In this document: piece after piece, positions 40,547 to 49,221 of the stretch
Position numbering within the stretch: position 1 is the first letter of the stretch
Layout: every line of letters begins with the position of its first letter
Assembly (NCBI RefSeq): GCF_034808145.1
Contig: NZ_JAXHGM010000002.1
Span: 372,001-436,000 of the forward strand
DNA length: 64,000 nt
Direction of reading: 5' to 3'
Origin: Halorubellus sp034808145
Lineage (GTDB): Archaea; Halobacteriota; Halobacteria; Halobacteriales; Natrialbaceae
Translations under genes and position numbers: made by a program
The notes under the pieces: model-generated
Database searches by the model: none
What the model was told of the DNA's origin: nothing
Seen by the model: only the letters and a program-made list of their open reading frames with translations

Positions 40547-43282
40547 ATGAAACCAGAGGGCTCCATGAGCAACACATCCAATCACAACCAACGCGACGAC
40601 CGTGGCGTCTCCGAACTCGTCGGCGTCGTCCTGCTGTTCGGTATCGTCATCGCCGGCTCGGCGATGATCTTCGTGTCCGGTACCGCAGTCACCGACGACG
40701 TCCGCGCCGAAGGCCGCGTCGACGCCGCATCGTCAGCGTTCTCCGAGATGGACAGCAGCGTCCAGTCGCTCGCACAACGCCGCGGGAACGACCAGGAAGC
40801 GGTCTCCATGGGCGCCGTCGACCCGAACGACGCCGATATCCGCGACAGCGGCGAACTCGAGATACAGATCAACGAGAACAGCGCGTGTACCGCGACCATG
40901 GACCTGTCCGCGCTCGAGTACGAAAACGACGGTGGGACCACCATCGCGTACGAAGGCGGCGCCATCTGGAAGCGCACCGACGCCGGACTCGTCACGCACA
41001 AAGCACCCGAGCTCGGCTACCAGGACGGCGCGCTCCAGCTCCAGGTCGTCCGCATCGACGGAAGCGTCGAGGACGACGAGATGAGCGTCGACTACGACCG
41101 CGCGGAATCCATCTCGAAGACCGAAGGGATCCGCGAGGACCTGTTCGGGACGTCGAACTGCCGTCGCCCGGAGAACTTCAGCATCACCGTCACCAGCGAC
41201 TACTATCGGGGCTGGACGGACCACCTCGAATCGCAGTTCGGCGAGTCGAACGTGAACGTCGAGGGAGATGACCAGAAGGTCACCGCTCGGGCCGACCTCG
41301 ACGTCGAGTACGACGTCATCGACATCCCCGGTTCCGGCCCCGGGACCGTCGTCCCCTCGTCGTCGGGCGACGCGATCCAGGTCGGTCCCGCGTCGCCGCT
41401 GTACGCCGGCGCGACCCCCGCGGGAGACGCGACGGAGTACTCGGGGGCGGTGACGTTCCTCGGGAGCATGAACGCGAACCTTCACTCGTACACGTCCGAG
41501 GAGGAGACGTGGGACAACGAGACCGTCGTCGACGACGTGACGCTCTGGGCGAACGAGACCGTGCAGTTGTCCCTGGACGGGAACGCCGAGTTCCAGATCA
41601 ACGACACGGAGTTCTACTGGGACAACCGCACGAAGACGGTCTGGAACAACACGACCGTCCGGAAGCGCGTGAACGGCACGCCGCCGCTCGAGGTGTCGTT
41701 CGTGCTCGACGAGTCCGGATCGATGCAGTCCGACGGGAAGATGACGAAGGCCCGCGACGCGACCCGCGAGTTCCTGACCGTGATGAAGGACGATCAGGGA
41801 CATCGCGTGAACCTCGTCGGGTACGACTACTGTAGCGACGAGGTGTACTCCGAGTGGTACGACCAGTGGACGTGTTACGGGGGCGACGTAGAACTCGACG
41901 TGGACACGTACCAGGAGTTCACGACCGACCAGGGCGCCGTGGACGACGCGCTCTCGGAACTCCAGGTCGGCGGTGGGACGCCCATCCCGCAGGCCATCGA
42001 GCACGCTTCCGGCGAGTTCCGCGCGGACGGGAACGCGTCGAACAACCAGGTGCTCATCCTCCTGACGGACGGGAAGGACGAGGAGGGCGCACCGTATCCC
42101 TACGAGACGGCGCAGGAGGAGATTCCGGACGACGTGACGGTGTACACGATCGGCGTCGGTGACGAGGTGAACGAGGACGTGCTCGAGAACGTCGCGACGA
42201 CCGGGAACGGGAACGGCGAGTACATCCCGGTCGCGGACGCGGACGAACTCGATTCGGTGTTCTCGGCGATCGCGCGCAACGAGACGACCGAGATCGTCCA
42301 CGTGAACGAGTCGAAGAACAAAACGATTCCCGTGAAGAAGCACCGGACGGAGACGCGTAACGTCACGATTCCGCTGGACGAAGGGAGCGTACGGCGCGAG
42401 GTGAACGTCTCGCGGTACCTCTCGAACCCGGAGGACTTCGAGGTCAACGATACCGTGTGGGTGAACGGGACGCGGACGGTGGCTGCCGGCGAGACGGTGT
42501 CGATCGAGACGTCGGTGAACCGGACCATCGAGTACGCGAACGGGACCGTCGTGACCGAGCCGGTTGCCCTGTCCAGGTCGGTCGAGTTGACGTCCTCGCG
42601 CGAGGTGACCGTGAACGAGTCGGTCGAACTCGACGAGGAGCACACGCGCTGGGAGAACGATTCGACGAACATCACGACGACGCACGACCTCGTGCTTCGT
42701 CGACCGACGACGCTGGAGTTGACGTACAACGGGTCGAAGCACGACCTCTGGTCGGGCGAGAACGTGAACGCGTTCACGGGCGGTGTCGAGCCCGGTGACT
42801 ACTCGAACGTGGTCGTCGAGCAGGGGTCGACGATGGAGTTCCTGCCGACGTTCCACGAGTGCGACGCGAACACGACGCGCGACGAACAGGTGGAGGTCCG
42901 TGGCGACGACCACAACCTGACGACGTGTACGGCCACCGGGAGCGAGACGAACCTGGATCACGAGGTCCAGATCTACGCGAACGGCGAGACGCTACCGTCT
43001 TCGAGCGCGCCGGACTGGCAGCCGGACCTGTCGTCGATGCTGACGGTCGACGGCCGCCAGTACTACGAGCGCCAGGGCGGTGACCTCGTCGCGTCGAACC
43101 TCTCGTCGAACCAGGCGATCGTGATCGTGAAGTCCAACGACGCGGCTGGCCGAGACAACAACAACGTCGTCCTGCTCGTGGAACTCGGCGAGTCCGACGA
43201 GATGACCGGGAAGCACCTCGTGAACGTCGAGGTGACGGCGGTGTCAGCACAGAGCGGTGATGCGGACGACGACGACGATTGA
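40547..43282 (+). CDS. Large pilin-like surface protein with von Willebrand A domain
   Basis: 911 residues. The N-terminus R-D-D-R-G-V-S-E-L-V-G-V-V-L-L-F-G-I (17-34) is a class III (type IV pilin) signal, so PibD processing near Gly20 is expected. Residues 50-380 form a beta-rich region. A vWA domain covers about 382-577 with an intact MIDAS: Asp388, Ser390 and Ser392 (D-E-S-G-S), Thr478 (G-G-G-T-P) and Asp508 (L-L-T-D-G-K). The C-terminal 330 residues are beta-rich. N-glycosylation sequons are dense from residue 324 on. This suggests an adhesive pilus-associated protein; the role is inferred. No other pilus gene is adjacent. Confidence 0.85.
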   Translation: MKPEGSMSNTSNHNQRDDRGVSELVGVVLLFGIVIAGSAMIFVSGTAVTDDVRAEGRVDAASSAFSEMDSSVQSLAQRRGNDQEAVSMGAVDPNDADIRDSGELEIQINENSACTATMDLSALEYENDGGTTIAYEGGAIWKRTDAGLVTHKAPELGYQDGALQLQVVRIDGSVEDDEMSVDYDRAESISKTEGIREDLFGTSNCRRPENFSITVTSDYYRGWTDHLESQFGESNVNVEGDDQKVTARADLDVEYDVIDIPGSGPGTVVPSSSGDAIQVGPASPLYAGATPAGDATEYSGAVTFLGSMNANLHSYTSEEETWDNETVVDDVTLWANETVQLSLDGNAEFQINDTEFYWDNRTKTVWNNTTVRKRVNGTPPLEVSFVLDESGSMQSDGKMTKARDATREFLTVMKDDQGHRVNLVGYDYCSDEVYSEWYDQWTCYGGDVELDVDTYQEFTTDQGAVDDALSELQVGGGTPIPQAIEHASGEFRADGNASNNQVLILLTDGKDEEGAPYPYETAQEEIPDDVTVYTIGVGDEVNEDVLENVATTGNGNGEYIPVADADELDSVFSAIARNETTEIVHVNESKNKTIPVKKHRTETRNVTIPLDEGSVRREVNVSRYLSNPEDFEVNDTVWVNGTRTVAAGETVSIETSVNRTIEYANGTVVTEPVALSRSVELTSSREVTVNESVELDEEHTRWENDSTNITTTHDLVLRRPTTLELTYNGSKHDLWSGENVNAFTGGVEPGDYSNVVVEQGSTMEFLPTFHECDANTTRDEQVEVRGDDHNLTTCTATGSETNLDHEVQIYANGETLPSSSAPDWQPDLSSMLTVDGRQYYERQGGDLVASNLSSNQAIVIVKSNDAAGRDNNNVVLLVELGESDEMTGKHLVNVEVTAVSAQSGDADDDDD

Positions 43283-43301
43283 CCGGCGCGACTAGAAGGG
43301 C

Positions 43302-43307
43302 TTTTTT
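43302..43307 (+). promoter_or_regulatory. T-run serving as hmgA TATA box and/or upstream terminator
   Basis: GGGCTTTTTTCGC lies 20 bases after the vWA gene stop and about 24-29 bases before the hmgA ATG. T-runs terminate archaeal transcription, and the spacing also fits a TATA position. Confidence 0.4.
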
Positions 43308-43330
43308 CGCGTGGGTCTGTCCGACCGTGT

Positions 43331-44545
43331 ATGACTGACGCCGAGTCTTTGGCGGCGCGAGTACGCGAGGGCGACCTGCGGTTGCACGAACTGGAGGAGC
43401 ACGCGGACGCCGAGACGGCGGCGGCCGCTCGTCGGTGCTACGTGGAGTCGGAGGCGGACGCGGACCTCTCGGTGACCGGCGAGTACGCGCTGGACGCCGA
43501 GCAGGCGTCGGCGTCGGCGATCGAGAACATGATCGGGGCGACCCAGATTCCGGTGGGTGTGGCTGGGCCGGTCGTGGTCGACGGTGGCGATGCCGACGGC
43601 GAGTACCTTCTGCCGTTGGCGACGACGGAGGGCGCGTTGTTGGCGAGCGTGAACCGCGGACTGTCCGTGATCCGGTCGGCCGGTGGGGCGAGTGCGCGCG
43701 TGACGAAGGAGGGGATGACGCGAGCGCCGGTGTTCCGCGTGGATGGGGTCGTCGAGGCGGCGGAGACGGTGGAGTGGGTGCGCGAGCACGTCGACGAGCT
43801 CCGGGAGGCGGCGGAGTCGACGACGAGTCACGGCGAGTTACTGGACGTGACGCCGTACGTCGTCGGTGACTCGGTGTTCCTGCGCTTCCGGTACGATACG
43901 AAGGACGCGATGGGGATGAACATGGCGACGATCGCGACGGAGGCGGCGGTCGACGTCGTGGAGGCGGAGACGCCGGCGAGTCTCGTCGCGGTGTCTGGGA
44001 ACCTCTGTACGGACAAGAAGCCGGCGGCGATCAACGCGGTGGAGGGTCGTGGTCGGTCGGTGACGGCGGACGTGCTGGTTCCGGGTGACGTGGTCGAGGA
44101 GCGCTTGCATACGACGGCGAGTGCGATCGCGGAGGCGAACATGCGGAAGAACCTCGTCGGGAGTGCGAAGGCGGGGAGCCTCGGGTTCAACGCGCAGGCG
44201 GCGAACGTGGTTGCGGCGGCGTTCCTGGCGACGGGGCAGGACGAGGCGCAGGTCGTCGAGGGTGCGAACGCCATCACGACGGTCGAGGAGCGCGACGGTG
44301 ACCTGTACGCGTCGGTGTCGCTCGCGAGCCTGGAGGTCGGGACGGTCGGCGGGGGGACGAAGCTGTCGACGCAGTCGGAGGCCCTGGAGGTCCTCGGGTT
44401 CGCAGGCGGCGGTGATCCGCCGGGGTCGAACGCGCGGGCGCTCGCGGAGGTCATCGCGGTCGGTTCGCTGGCGGGTGAGCTGTCGTTGCTGGCGGCGCTG
44501 GCGTCGAACCATCTGGCGTCGGCGCACGAGGACCTCGGGCGCTGA
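43331..44545 (+). CDS. hmgA: 3-hydroxy-3-methylglutaryl-CoA reductase
   Basis: 404 residues, class I type (EC 1.1.1.34), NADPH-dependent mevalonate formation for archaeal isoprenoid lipids. Recognisable are E-N-M-I-G-A-T-Q-I-P-V-G-V-A-G-P (about 63-78), T-T-E-G-A-L-L-A-S-V-N-R-G with the catalytic Glu (about 97-109), D-A-M-G-M-N-M, D-K-K-P-A-A-I-N (catalytic Lys) and the C-terminal H-L-A-S-A-H. In haloarchaea this enzyme is the target of mevinolin-type inhibitors. It is followed by a frameshifted membrane-protein gene. Confidence 0.97.
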   Translation: MTDAESLAARVREGDLRLHELEEHADAETAAAARRCYVESEADADLSVTGEYALDAEQASASAIENMIGATQIPVGVAGPVVVDGGDADGEYLLPLATTEGALLASVNRGLSVIRSAGGASARVTKEGMTRAPVFRVDGVVEAAETVEWVREHVDELREAAESTTSHGELLDVTPYVVGDSVFLRFRYDTKDAMGMNMATIATEAAVDVVEAETPASLVAVSGNLCTDKKPAAINAVEGRGRSVTADVLVPGDVVEERLHTTASAIAEANMRKNLVGSAKAGSLGFNAQAANVVAAAFLATGQDEAQVVEGANAITTVEERDGDLYASVSLASLEVGTVGGGTKLSTQSEALEVLGFAGGGDPPGSNARALAEVIAVGSLAGELSLLAALASNHLASAHEDLGR

Positions 44546-44688
44546 GGGGCCAGGGGTATCGCTCGAGGAGGGTGCGGACGCGTCCGGTGTCGACGCCCGT
44601 TTCTATTTGCGGCTAAACTATCGGCAACCAAATCTTTATCCGACTTGGTTTTATAACTGGGTCCGTAGACTCCGAGACCCGTGACCTG

Positions 44689-45020
44689 TTGCAGGCGCAC
44701 GCGCTCCGGTACTCGCTTGTCGGCGGCGCCCTCCTGACGCTCGCCGTCGCGGCCGGCGGCGCGGAACTGCTCGGACTCGACCCAGGAACCTCCTGTTCTT
44801 CCTGGCGGTTCTCGCCGGCGGCCTGGTACTCGTCCCCTTCGCCGTGAGCGACGCCGGACTGGAGTCCGCCGGAACCGGCGTCGCCGGCGGGTTCGACGTC
44901 ACCAACCCCAGCAGGTACCGTGCCGGTACCCGGAGTTCACTTCGACTGAAGGCCTTCTTCGCGCTCGCTGGCGTCCTGACGTACTCGCTACTCGCCTTCA
45001 CCGCCCTCACCGTCGCCTGA
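44689..45020 (+). pseudogene. Frameshifted three-helix membrane protein gene
   Basis: Up to about 44785 one frame reads H-A-L-R-Y-S-L-V-G-G-A-L-L-T-L-A-V-A-A-G. Without a shift it then turns to Ser/Arg-rich sequence. From about 44791 another frame continues L-L-F-F-L-A-V-L-A-G-G-L-V-L-V-P-F-A-V, then a third helix, to TGA at 45018-45020. A single inserted C in the ACCTCC run would restore one gene of about 110 residues. A TTTTATA box lies at about 44650-44656. It could be a real lesion or a base-call error. Confidence 0.55.
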
Positions 45021-45040
45021 GTCACCGCCCACGCGACCAC

Positions 45041-45406
45041 CTAGACGGCCTCGGCAGGGGCGTCGTCGGTCCGCCACGCTCGAAGCGCGCGATAACAGAG
45101 GCCGACGCCGGCGGCCGCGAGCAACGCGACCCCGCTCCAGGTCGCGGCCGTCGCCGCCATCGCGGACCCGGCGAGCACGCCGACCCAGCCGGCGACCGCG
45201 ACGACGTGCAGGGCGACGCCAGCTCGGTCGTCCCGCGAGGACGCCGCCGCCGCGCCGAGCGCGAACCCGACCGCGAACAACCCGCCGCCGAGCACGAACG
45301 GGTCCACGACCCCGGGGACGCCCACGGCGTCCGCGAGCACCGCGACCCCACCGAGCGCCACGCACACGCCCTGTAACGCCATCGCGACCGACTCCCAGTC
45401 GTCCAT
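45041..45406 (-). CDS. Hypothetical membrane protein, 121 aa
   Basis: Starts M-D-D-W-E-S-V-A-M-A-L-Q-G. Four hydrophobic segments at about residues 9-27, 33-52, 59-78 and 82-102 contain many Ala, Val and Gly. It ends with a short Arg/Asp-rich tail. No known family or catalytic motif was recognised. The start at 45406 gives a short soluble N-terminus; a TTG nine codons earlier is possible. It is convergent with the frameshifted membrane-protein gene. Confidence 0.65.
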   Translation of the reverse strand: MDDWESVAMALQGVCVALGGVAVLADAVGVPGVVDPFVLGGGLFAVGFALGAAAASSRDDRAGVALHVVAVAGWVGVLAGSAMAATAATWSGVALLAAAGVGLCYRALRAWRTDDAPAEAV

Positions 45407-45508
45407 GTCGAACGATGACGGCGGTGCCCGCAAAAAGGAACCGGCGCGAGGCCCCGTGAACGGAGCGACCGGTCCGCGACGCCGGTGCCCGGTCCGCGAC
45501 GCGGCAGG

Positions 45509-46039
45509 TCAGAGTCGTCGGTACGTCGTCCCCGACCGCGACACCTCGCCGGCGCGCTCCAGTTTCTCCAGGGCTCGCTCGACGTACTCGCGTTCGACGC
45601 CGTGATCGGCAGCGTACGCCGCGATCTCGTCGAGCGTCGGGTCGTCGAGCGCTCGGAGCGCCTCCAGGACGGCCTCGCGTTTGTTCGGGCCGCTGGAACT
45701 CGCTCGGCCCGTCTCCGCTCGGTCCGCGGCCGCCTGCGCCGCCGCCGCGTCGACGCCGCTGCGTTCGAGGAACTCGTCGTCGTCGACGACGCCCTCGCCG
45801 ACCTCGTCCTCCATCGCCGCGAACGAGTCGACGTTCGCGAACGCCTCGCCCTCGCCCTGTCGGTTCGCGAGCATCGACGCCCGCACCTCTCGCGCGTGGT
45901 CGACGTCCTCGGTCGACACGAACCGCTTGAGCTTCGAGAACTGCTTGCTCGCCCCGCAGCGCGTGCAGGAACTGCGCTCCGGGCGTCCCTCGACGATGCG
46001 GAGCGCGCTGCACTCGCTGCACCCGACGACGTGGTACAT
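45509..46039 (-). CDS. DUF5817-type zinc-ribbon / winged-helix protein
   Basis: 176 residues. An N-terminal zinc ribbon has C7-S-E-C and C26-T-R-C pairs (M-Y-H-V-V-G-C-S-E-C ... S-C-T-R-C-G). A charged middle part follows, then a C-terminal winged-helix-like segment (K-R-E-A-V-L-E-A-L-R-A-L-D ... Y-V-E-R-A-L-E-K-L). This layout matches the haloarchaeal DUF5817 family as I remember it. It is likely a nucleic-acid-binding regulator. The start at 46039 puts the first Cys pair near the N-terminus; the longer open frame upstream is not used. Confidence 0.78.
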   Translation of the reverse strand: MYHVVGCSECSALRIVEGRPERSSCTRCGASKQFSKLKRFVSTEDVDHAREVRASMLANRQGEGEAFANVDSFAAMEDEVGEGVVDDDEFLERSGVDAAAAQAAADRAETGRASSSGPNKREAVLEALRALDDPTLDEIAAYAADHGVEREYVERALEKLERAGEVSRSGTTYRRL

Positions 46040-46230
46040 GTCGACTCCTTCGAGCGCGTTCGCACCTAACGGTTCGGGTCGTCGGCGACCCGCAGTTCCG
46101 TCGACAAGCTGCGCGCCTCGTCGGCGATCTTCGACCGGGAGGAGCGCTGGAACGACGAGGGCGGCGCCCGGTACGCTCATACAAGCTCCCTTCGTATGAC
46201 AGGTATGACTATCCGGACGTGGTATCGGCG

Positions 46231-47718
46231 ATGACGACCGATGCCGACCCACGGAACGACGCCGACGCGACCGCGCCCCGATCCGTCGCACTCGGTGCGC
46301 TCGTCCCCGGCGACGACGCGTTCGACGGGCAGCGGTTCGCCAGGGAGCACGGGTTCGATGTCGTCCACGCGGGCGCCCCGGGCTACTCGGGGGTGGCGCG
46401 CGTCGGCGCGACCGCCGCGAGCGCCATCGCTCTCGTTCCGGACGCGGACGGGCCGAGCGCGCTCGCGCTCCTAGACGCGCTCCGGGAACGCACGACGCTC
46501 CCGGTCGTCCTGTACGGCGACGACGTCGAGGCCGCCGTCCTGGAGTCGTTCCTCGACGCGGACGCGACGGACTACGTCCGCAGGCATCCCGACGGGAGCG
46601 AGCTCGTGCTCGCCAAGCGATTGCGTGCGGCCGCCGAGCACGCGACGCTCGTCGAGTCCCACAGCCTCCTCGAGCGCGCGGTCGACCAGGCCGAGGTCGG
46701 TATCACGATCGCGGACGGTCGAACGGGCGACGAACCGCTCATCTACGTGAACGAGGGGTTCGCTCGCCTCACCGGTTACTCCGTGACGGAGACCGTCGGC
46801 CGGAACTGTCGGTTCCTCCAGGGCGACGGGACGGACCCGGAGACGGTCGCGACGCTGCGCGCCGCTATCGAGAACGAGGACGCGGCGTCGGTCGACATCA
46901 GGAACTACCGACAGGACGGGACGCCGTTCTGGAACCACCTCAACATCTCGCCGATATTCGACGCCGAGGGCACCCTCACGCACTACCTCGGGTTCCAGCG
47001 TGACGTCACGGAACGCAAGCGCCTGCAGGCCGAACTCGAGGCACAGAACGAGCGCCTTGCGGACTTCGCGAACGTCGTGAGTCACGACCTCCGGAATCCG
47101 CTCGCGGTCGCACAGGGTCGACTCGACGTGACCGGCGACGGCGACGAGCCGGACGAGGCCGACCTGGTCGCCGCCTCGGCGGCGCTCGAACGCATGGACT
47201 CGCTCATCGCGGACGTGCTCGCGCTCGCTCGCGAAGGCGATGTCGTCGAGGAGACCGAACCAGTCGCCCTCGGCGAGCTCGCGACGTACGCGTGGTCGAT
47301 GGTTGAGACGGGCGACCTCGCGCTGGACGTCCCCGAGGCGGTCGTCGTGCACGCGGACCGCGACCGGCTCGTCTCGGTGCTCGAGAACCTGTTCCGGAAC
47401 GCGGTCGAACACGGTTCTCCCTGCTCTCAGACGGAGTCCGAGAACACCGTGGCGCACGCGAGCGGCGCGTCGACGGTGACGGTGTCCGCCGGCGACGACG
47501 GGTTCGTCGTCGCGGACGACGGCCCTGGTATCCCCGAGGCCGAACGCGACGAGGTGTTCGCTCGCGGGCACACGACCGACCCGGACGGGACGGGGTTCGG
47601 GCTCGCGATCGTCGCCGCCATCGCCGACGCGCACGGGTGGACGGTCGCGGTGACCGAGAGCGCGGACGGCGGTGCGGCGTTCGCGTTCCACGGCGTCACC
47701 GTGGAGCGCCCGACCTGA
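46231..47718 (+). CDS. LOV/PAS-domain sensor histidine kinase
   Basis: 495 residues. Residues 18-138 look like a degenerate receiver domain. A PAS domain follows (150-262) with the LOV flavin motif G-R-N-C193-R-F-L-Q-G, so Cys193 could form the blue-light FMN adduct. HisKA has phospho-acceptor His285 (V-V-S-H-D-L-R-N-P). HATPase has N-box L-F-R-N-A-V-E-H (387-394), D-D-G-P-G-I-P (429-435) and G-T-G-F-G-L. It is soluble, with no membrane segment. The ATG at 46231 is preferred over a GTG four codons earlier. No response regulator is adjacent. Confidence 0.88.
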   Translation: MTTDADPRNDADATAPRSVALGALVPGDDAFDGQRFAREHGFDVVHAGAPGYSGVARVGATAASAIALVPDADGPSALALLDALRERTTLPVVLYGDDVEAAVLESFLDADATDYVRRHPDGSELVLAKRLRAAAEHATLVESHSLLERAVDQAEVGITIADGRTGDEPLIYVNEGFARLTGYSVTETVGRNCRFLQGDGTDPETVATLRAAIENEDAASVDIRNYRQDGTPFWNHLNISPIFDAEGTLTHYLGFQRDVTERKRLQAELEAQNERLADFANVVSHDLRNPLAVAQGRLDVTGDGDEPDEADLVAASAALERMDSLIADVLALAREGDVVEETEPVALGELATYAWSMVETGDLALDVPEAVVVHADRDRLVSVLENLFRNAVEHGSPCSQTESENTVAHASGASTVTVSAGDDGFVVADDGPGIPEAERDEVFARGHTTDPDGTGFGLAIVAAIADAHGWTVAVTESADGGAAFAFHGVTVERPT

Positions 47719-47753
47719 TCGGCGTGGAGGACTCGACGTGATAGTAGAGTAAG

Positions 47754-47760
47754 GTTTAAC
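47754..47760 (+). promoter_or_regulatory. TATA box of the 47785 membrane-protein gene
   Basis: GTTTAAC, about 28 bases before the ATG at 47785, supports this start and a leaderless transcript. Confidence 0.55.
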
Positions 47761-47784
47761 GGGAGTGCCGTGTGGGTTCCATCC

Positions 47785-48366
47785 ATGGCAACGGTTGATG
47801 ATACGGGGTCGACTGGCGTTCGAGGGATGGCCGAGCGCGCGAACCCGGCGTTCGCCGCCGGCGCCGTCGTCGTCCCGATACTCGCACTGGCGGTCGCGCT
47901 CGCGACCGGGAACACCCGCTACCTGTTCTACGTGCACGTCATGGCGGGCGCGCTCTGGACGGGCGTCGACGTCTTCATCGGCGCGGTCCTCGGGCCGGTC
48001 CTCGGCGGACTCGACGTCGAGGAGCGCGCGAGCGTCTTCGAGCGGTTCACGCCGAAGATGACGTTCCTCATGCCCGTCCTCGCGGCCGTCACCATCACCG
48101 CCGGCGTCGAACTGGCGACCACGCTCAAAGGCGGTCTGGGGGCGTTCTGGATACAGGTCGCGCTCGGCGTTGCCGTCCTCCTCTCTGTCATCGGGTTCGG
48201 CGTCGTCCTCCCCGGCGAGGTCGCCATCTACCGCGAACTCGTCTCCGACGACCCCGACACCGACCGCATCAGTACCATCGGGATGCGGAACGCGAAGCTC
48301 GGCGGCGTCCAAGGCGTCCTCCAGCTCGGCATCATCTTCGTGATGATGCAACTCCGGTTCCTGTGA
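47785..48366 (+). CDS. Hypothetical membrane protein, 193 aa
   Basis: Five hydrophobic helices at about residues 23-43, 49-73, 92-112, 122-143 and 172-190. The second carries H-V-M-A-G-A-L-W-T-G-V-D-V-F, whose buried His in a W/G-rich helix resembles haem-binding helices of DUF2269/CopD-like proteins. The resemblance is weak. The start M-A-T-V-D-D-T-G is fixed by the TATA position. A role in haem or copper handling is speculative. Confidence 0.7.
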   Translation: MATVDDTGSTGVRGMAERANPAFAAGAVVVPILALAVALATGNTRYLFYVHVMAGALWTGVDVFIGAVLGPVLGGLDVEERASVFERFTPKMTFLMPVLAAVTITAGVELATTLKGGLGAFWIQVALGVAVLLSVIGFGVVLPGEVAIYRELVSDDPDTDRISTIGMRNAKLGGVQGVLQLGIIFVMMQLRFL

Positions 48367-48446
48367 CCCGGGTTCCGCACGCGCTCGCTTCGACCGCGGG
48401 ACCGTGACGGCGGCCGGCACGGTTCGACGCCGACGCCGCCGACTGA

Positions 48447-48502
48447 GAGTGGCACGCTCAAGTGCACCCGCCGGGCGGGAGTGGCACGCTCAAGTACACC
48501 CG
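48447..48502 (+). repeat. 24-bp tandem repeat, period 32, at a promoter
   Basis: GAGTGGCACGCTCAAGTGCA plus CCCG (48447-48470) recurs with one change at 48479-48502. The downstream copy puts CAAGTACA about 27 bases before the GTG at 48519, so the duplication covers the promoter of the HAD gene. Confidence 0.7.
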
Positions 48503-48518
48503 GTCCCTCTAGTCGGCC

Positions 48519-49178
48519 GTGACAACGCGCGCCGTCGGCTTCGACCTCGACCACACGCTCGCGGTCCCCGACCGGGACCGCCACCGCATCCTCGCCGCGG
48601 CCGTCGACGACGTCGACGCGCCCCGCATCACGCGCGAGGAGTACCTGAGCGCGCACCGCGACGACCACGCCGCGGTCACGCGCTCGCCCATCTTCGAGAC
48701 CGTGCTTCCCGCTGACGCCGACGTCGAGCCGGAGGCGCTCGCCGGCGCGTACCGGCGTCGCATCGCGGACGCGCTCTCGCCCGTGGACGGTGCTCGCGAC
48801 CTCCTCGACGCGCTCCGCGCGGACTACTCGGTCGGCCTCCTGACAAACGGTCCGGTGAAGGCCCAGGGCGACAAGCTCGACGAGCTCGGCTGGTGGACGG
48901 CGTTCGACGCGACGCTCGTCACCGGCCAGCTCCCCGCGGGCAAACCCGACCCGCGGGCGTTCGACGCGCTCGCGGGCGCGCTCGGTGTCGCCGTCGAGGA
49001 CGTCGTGTACGTCGGCGACGAACCGGTCGCGGACGTCGAAGGGGCGACGAACGCCGGCGCGCGCGCCGTCCAGGTCGTGTGGCCCGACGGCCCCGACCCG
49101 CACCCGGCGGCGGCCGCCGTCGTCGACCGCGAGCACATCGCTCGCGACCTCGGCGACGTCATCCGCGGACTCGACTGA
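48519..49178 (+). CDS. HAD-superfamily hydrolase (phosphatase-like)
   Basis: 219 residues. Motif I is F-D-L-D-H-T-L (about 8-14) with the nucleophile and general acid Asp pair. Motif II T-N-G follows V-G-L-L (about 107-112). The motif III Lys is in G-K-P-D-P-R-A-F, and motif IV is Y-V-G-D-E-P-V-A-D-V-E-G-A. An alpha-helical cap lies between motifs I and II, as in subfamily I enzymes. The substrate is unknown; phosphoglycolate-like phosphatases have this layout. GTG start with a TATA-like CAAGTACA about 27 bases before. Confidence 0.88.
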   Translation: MTTRAVGFDLDHTLAVPDRDRHRILAAAVDDVDAPRITREEYLSAHRDDHAAVTRSPIFETVLPADADVEPEALAGAYRRRIADALSPVDGARDLLDALRADYSVGLLTNGPVKAQGDKLDELGWWTAFDATLVTGQLPAGKPDPRAFDALAGALGVAVEDVVYVGDEPVADVEGATNAGARAVQVVWPDGPDPHPAAAAVVDREHIARDLGDVIRGLD

Positions 49179-49221
49179 GCGGACCCTCACCGGACCCGCG
49201 GTGGGGCGACGGCGTCGACGC

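Noticed and set aside
40733..42961. 742-residue minus-strand open frame
   Set aside because: Antisense to the vWA protein gene; composition is Arg/Val/His-rich with no domain.
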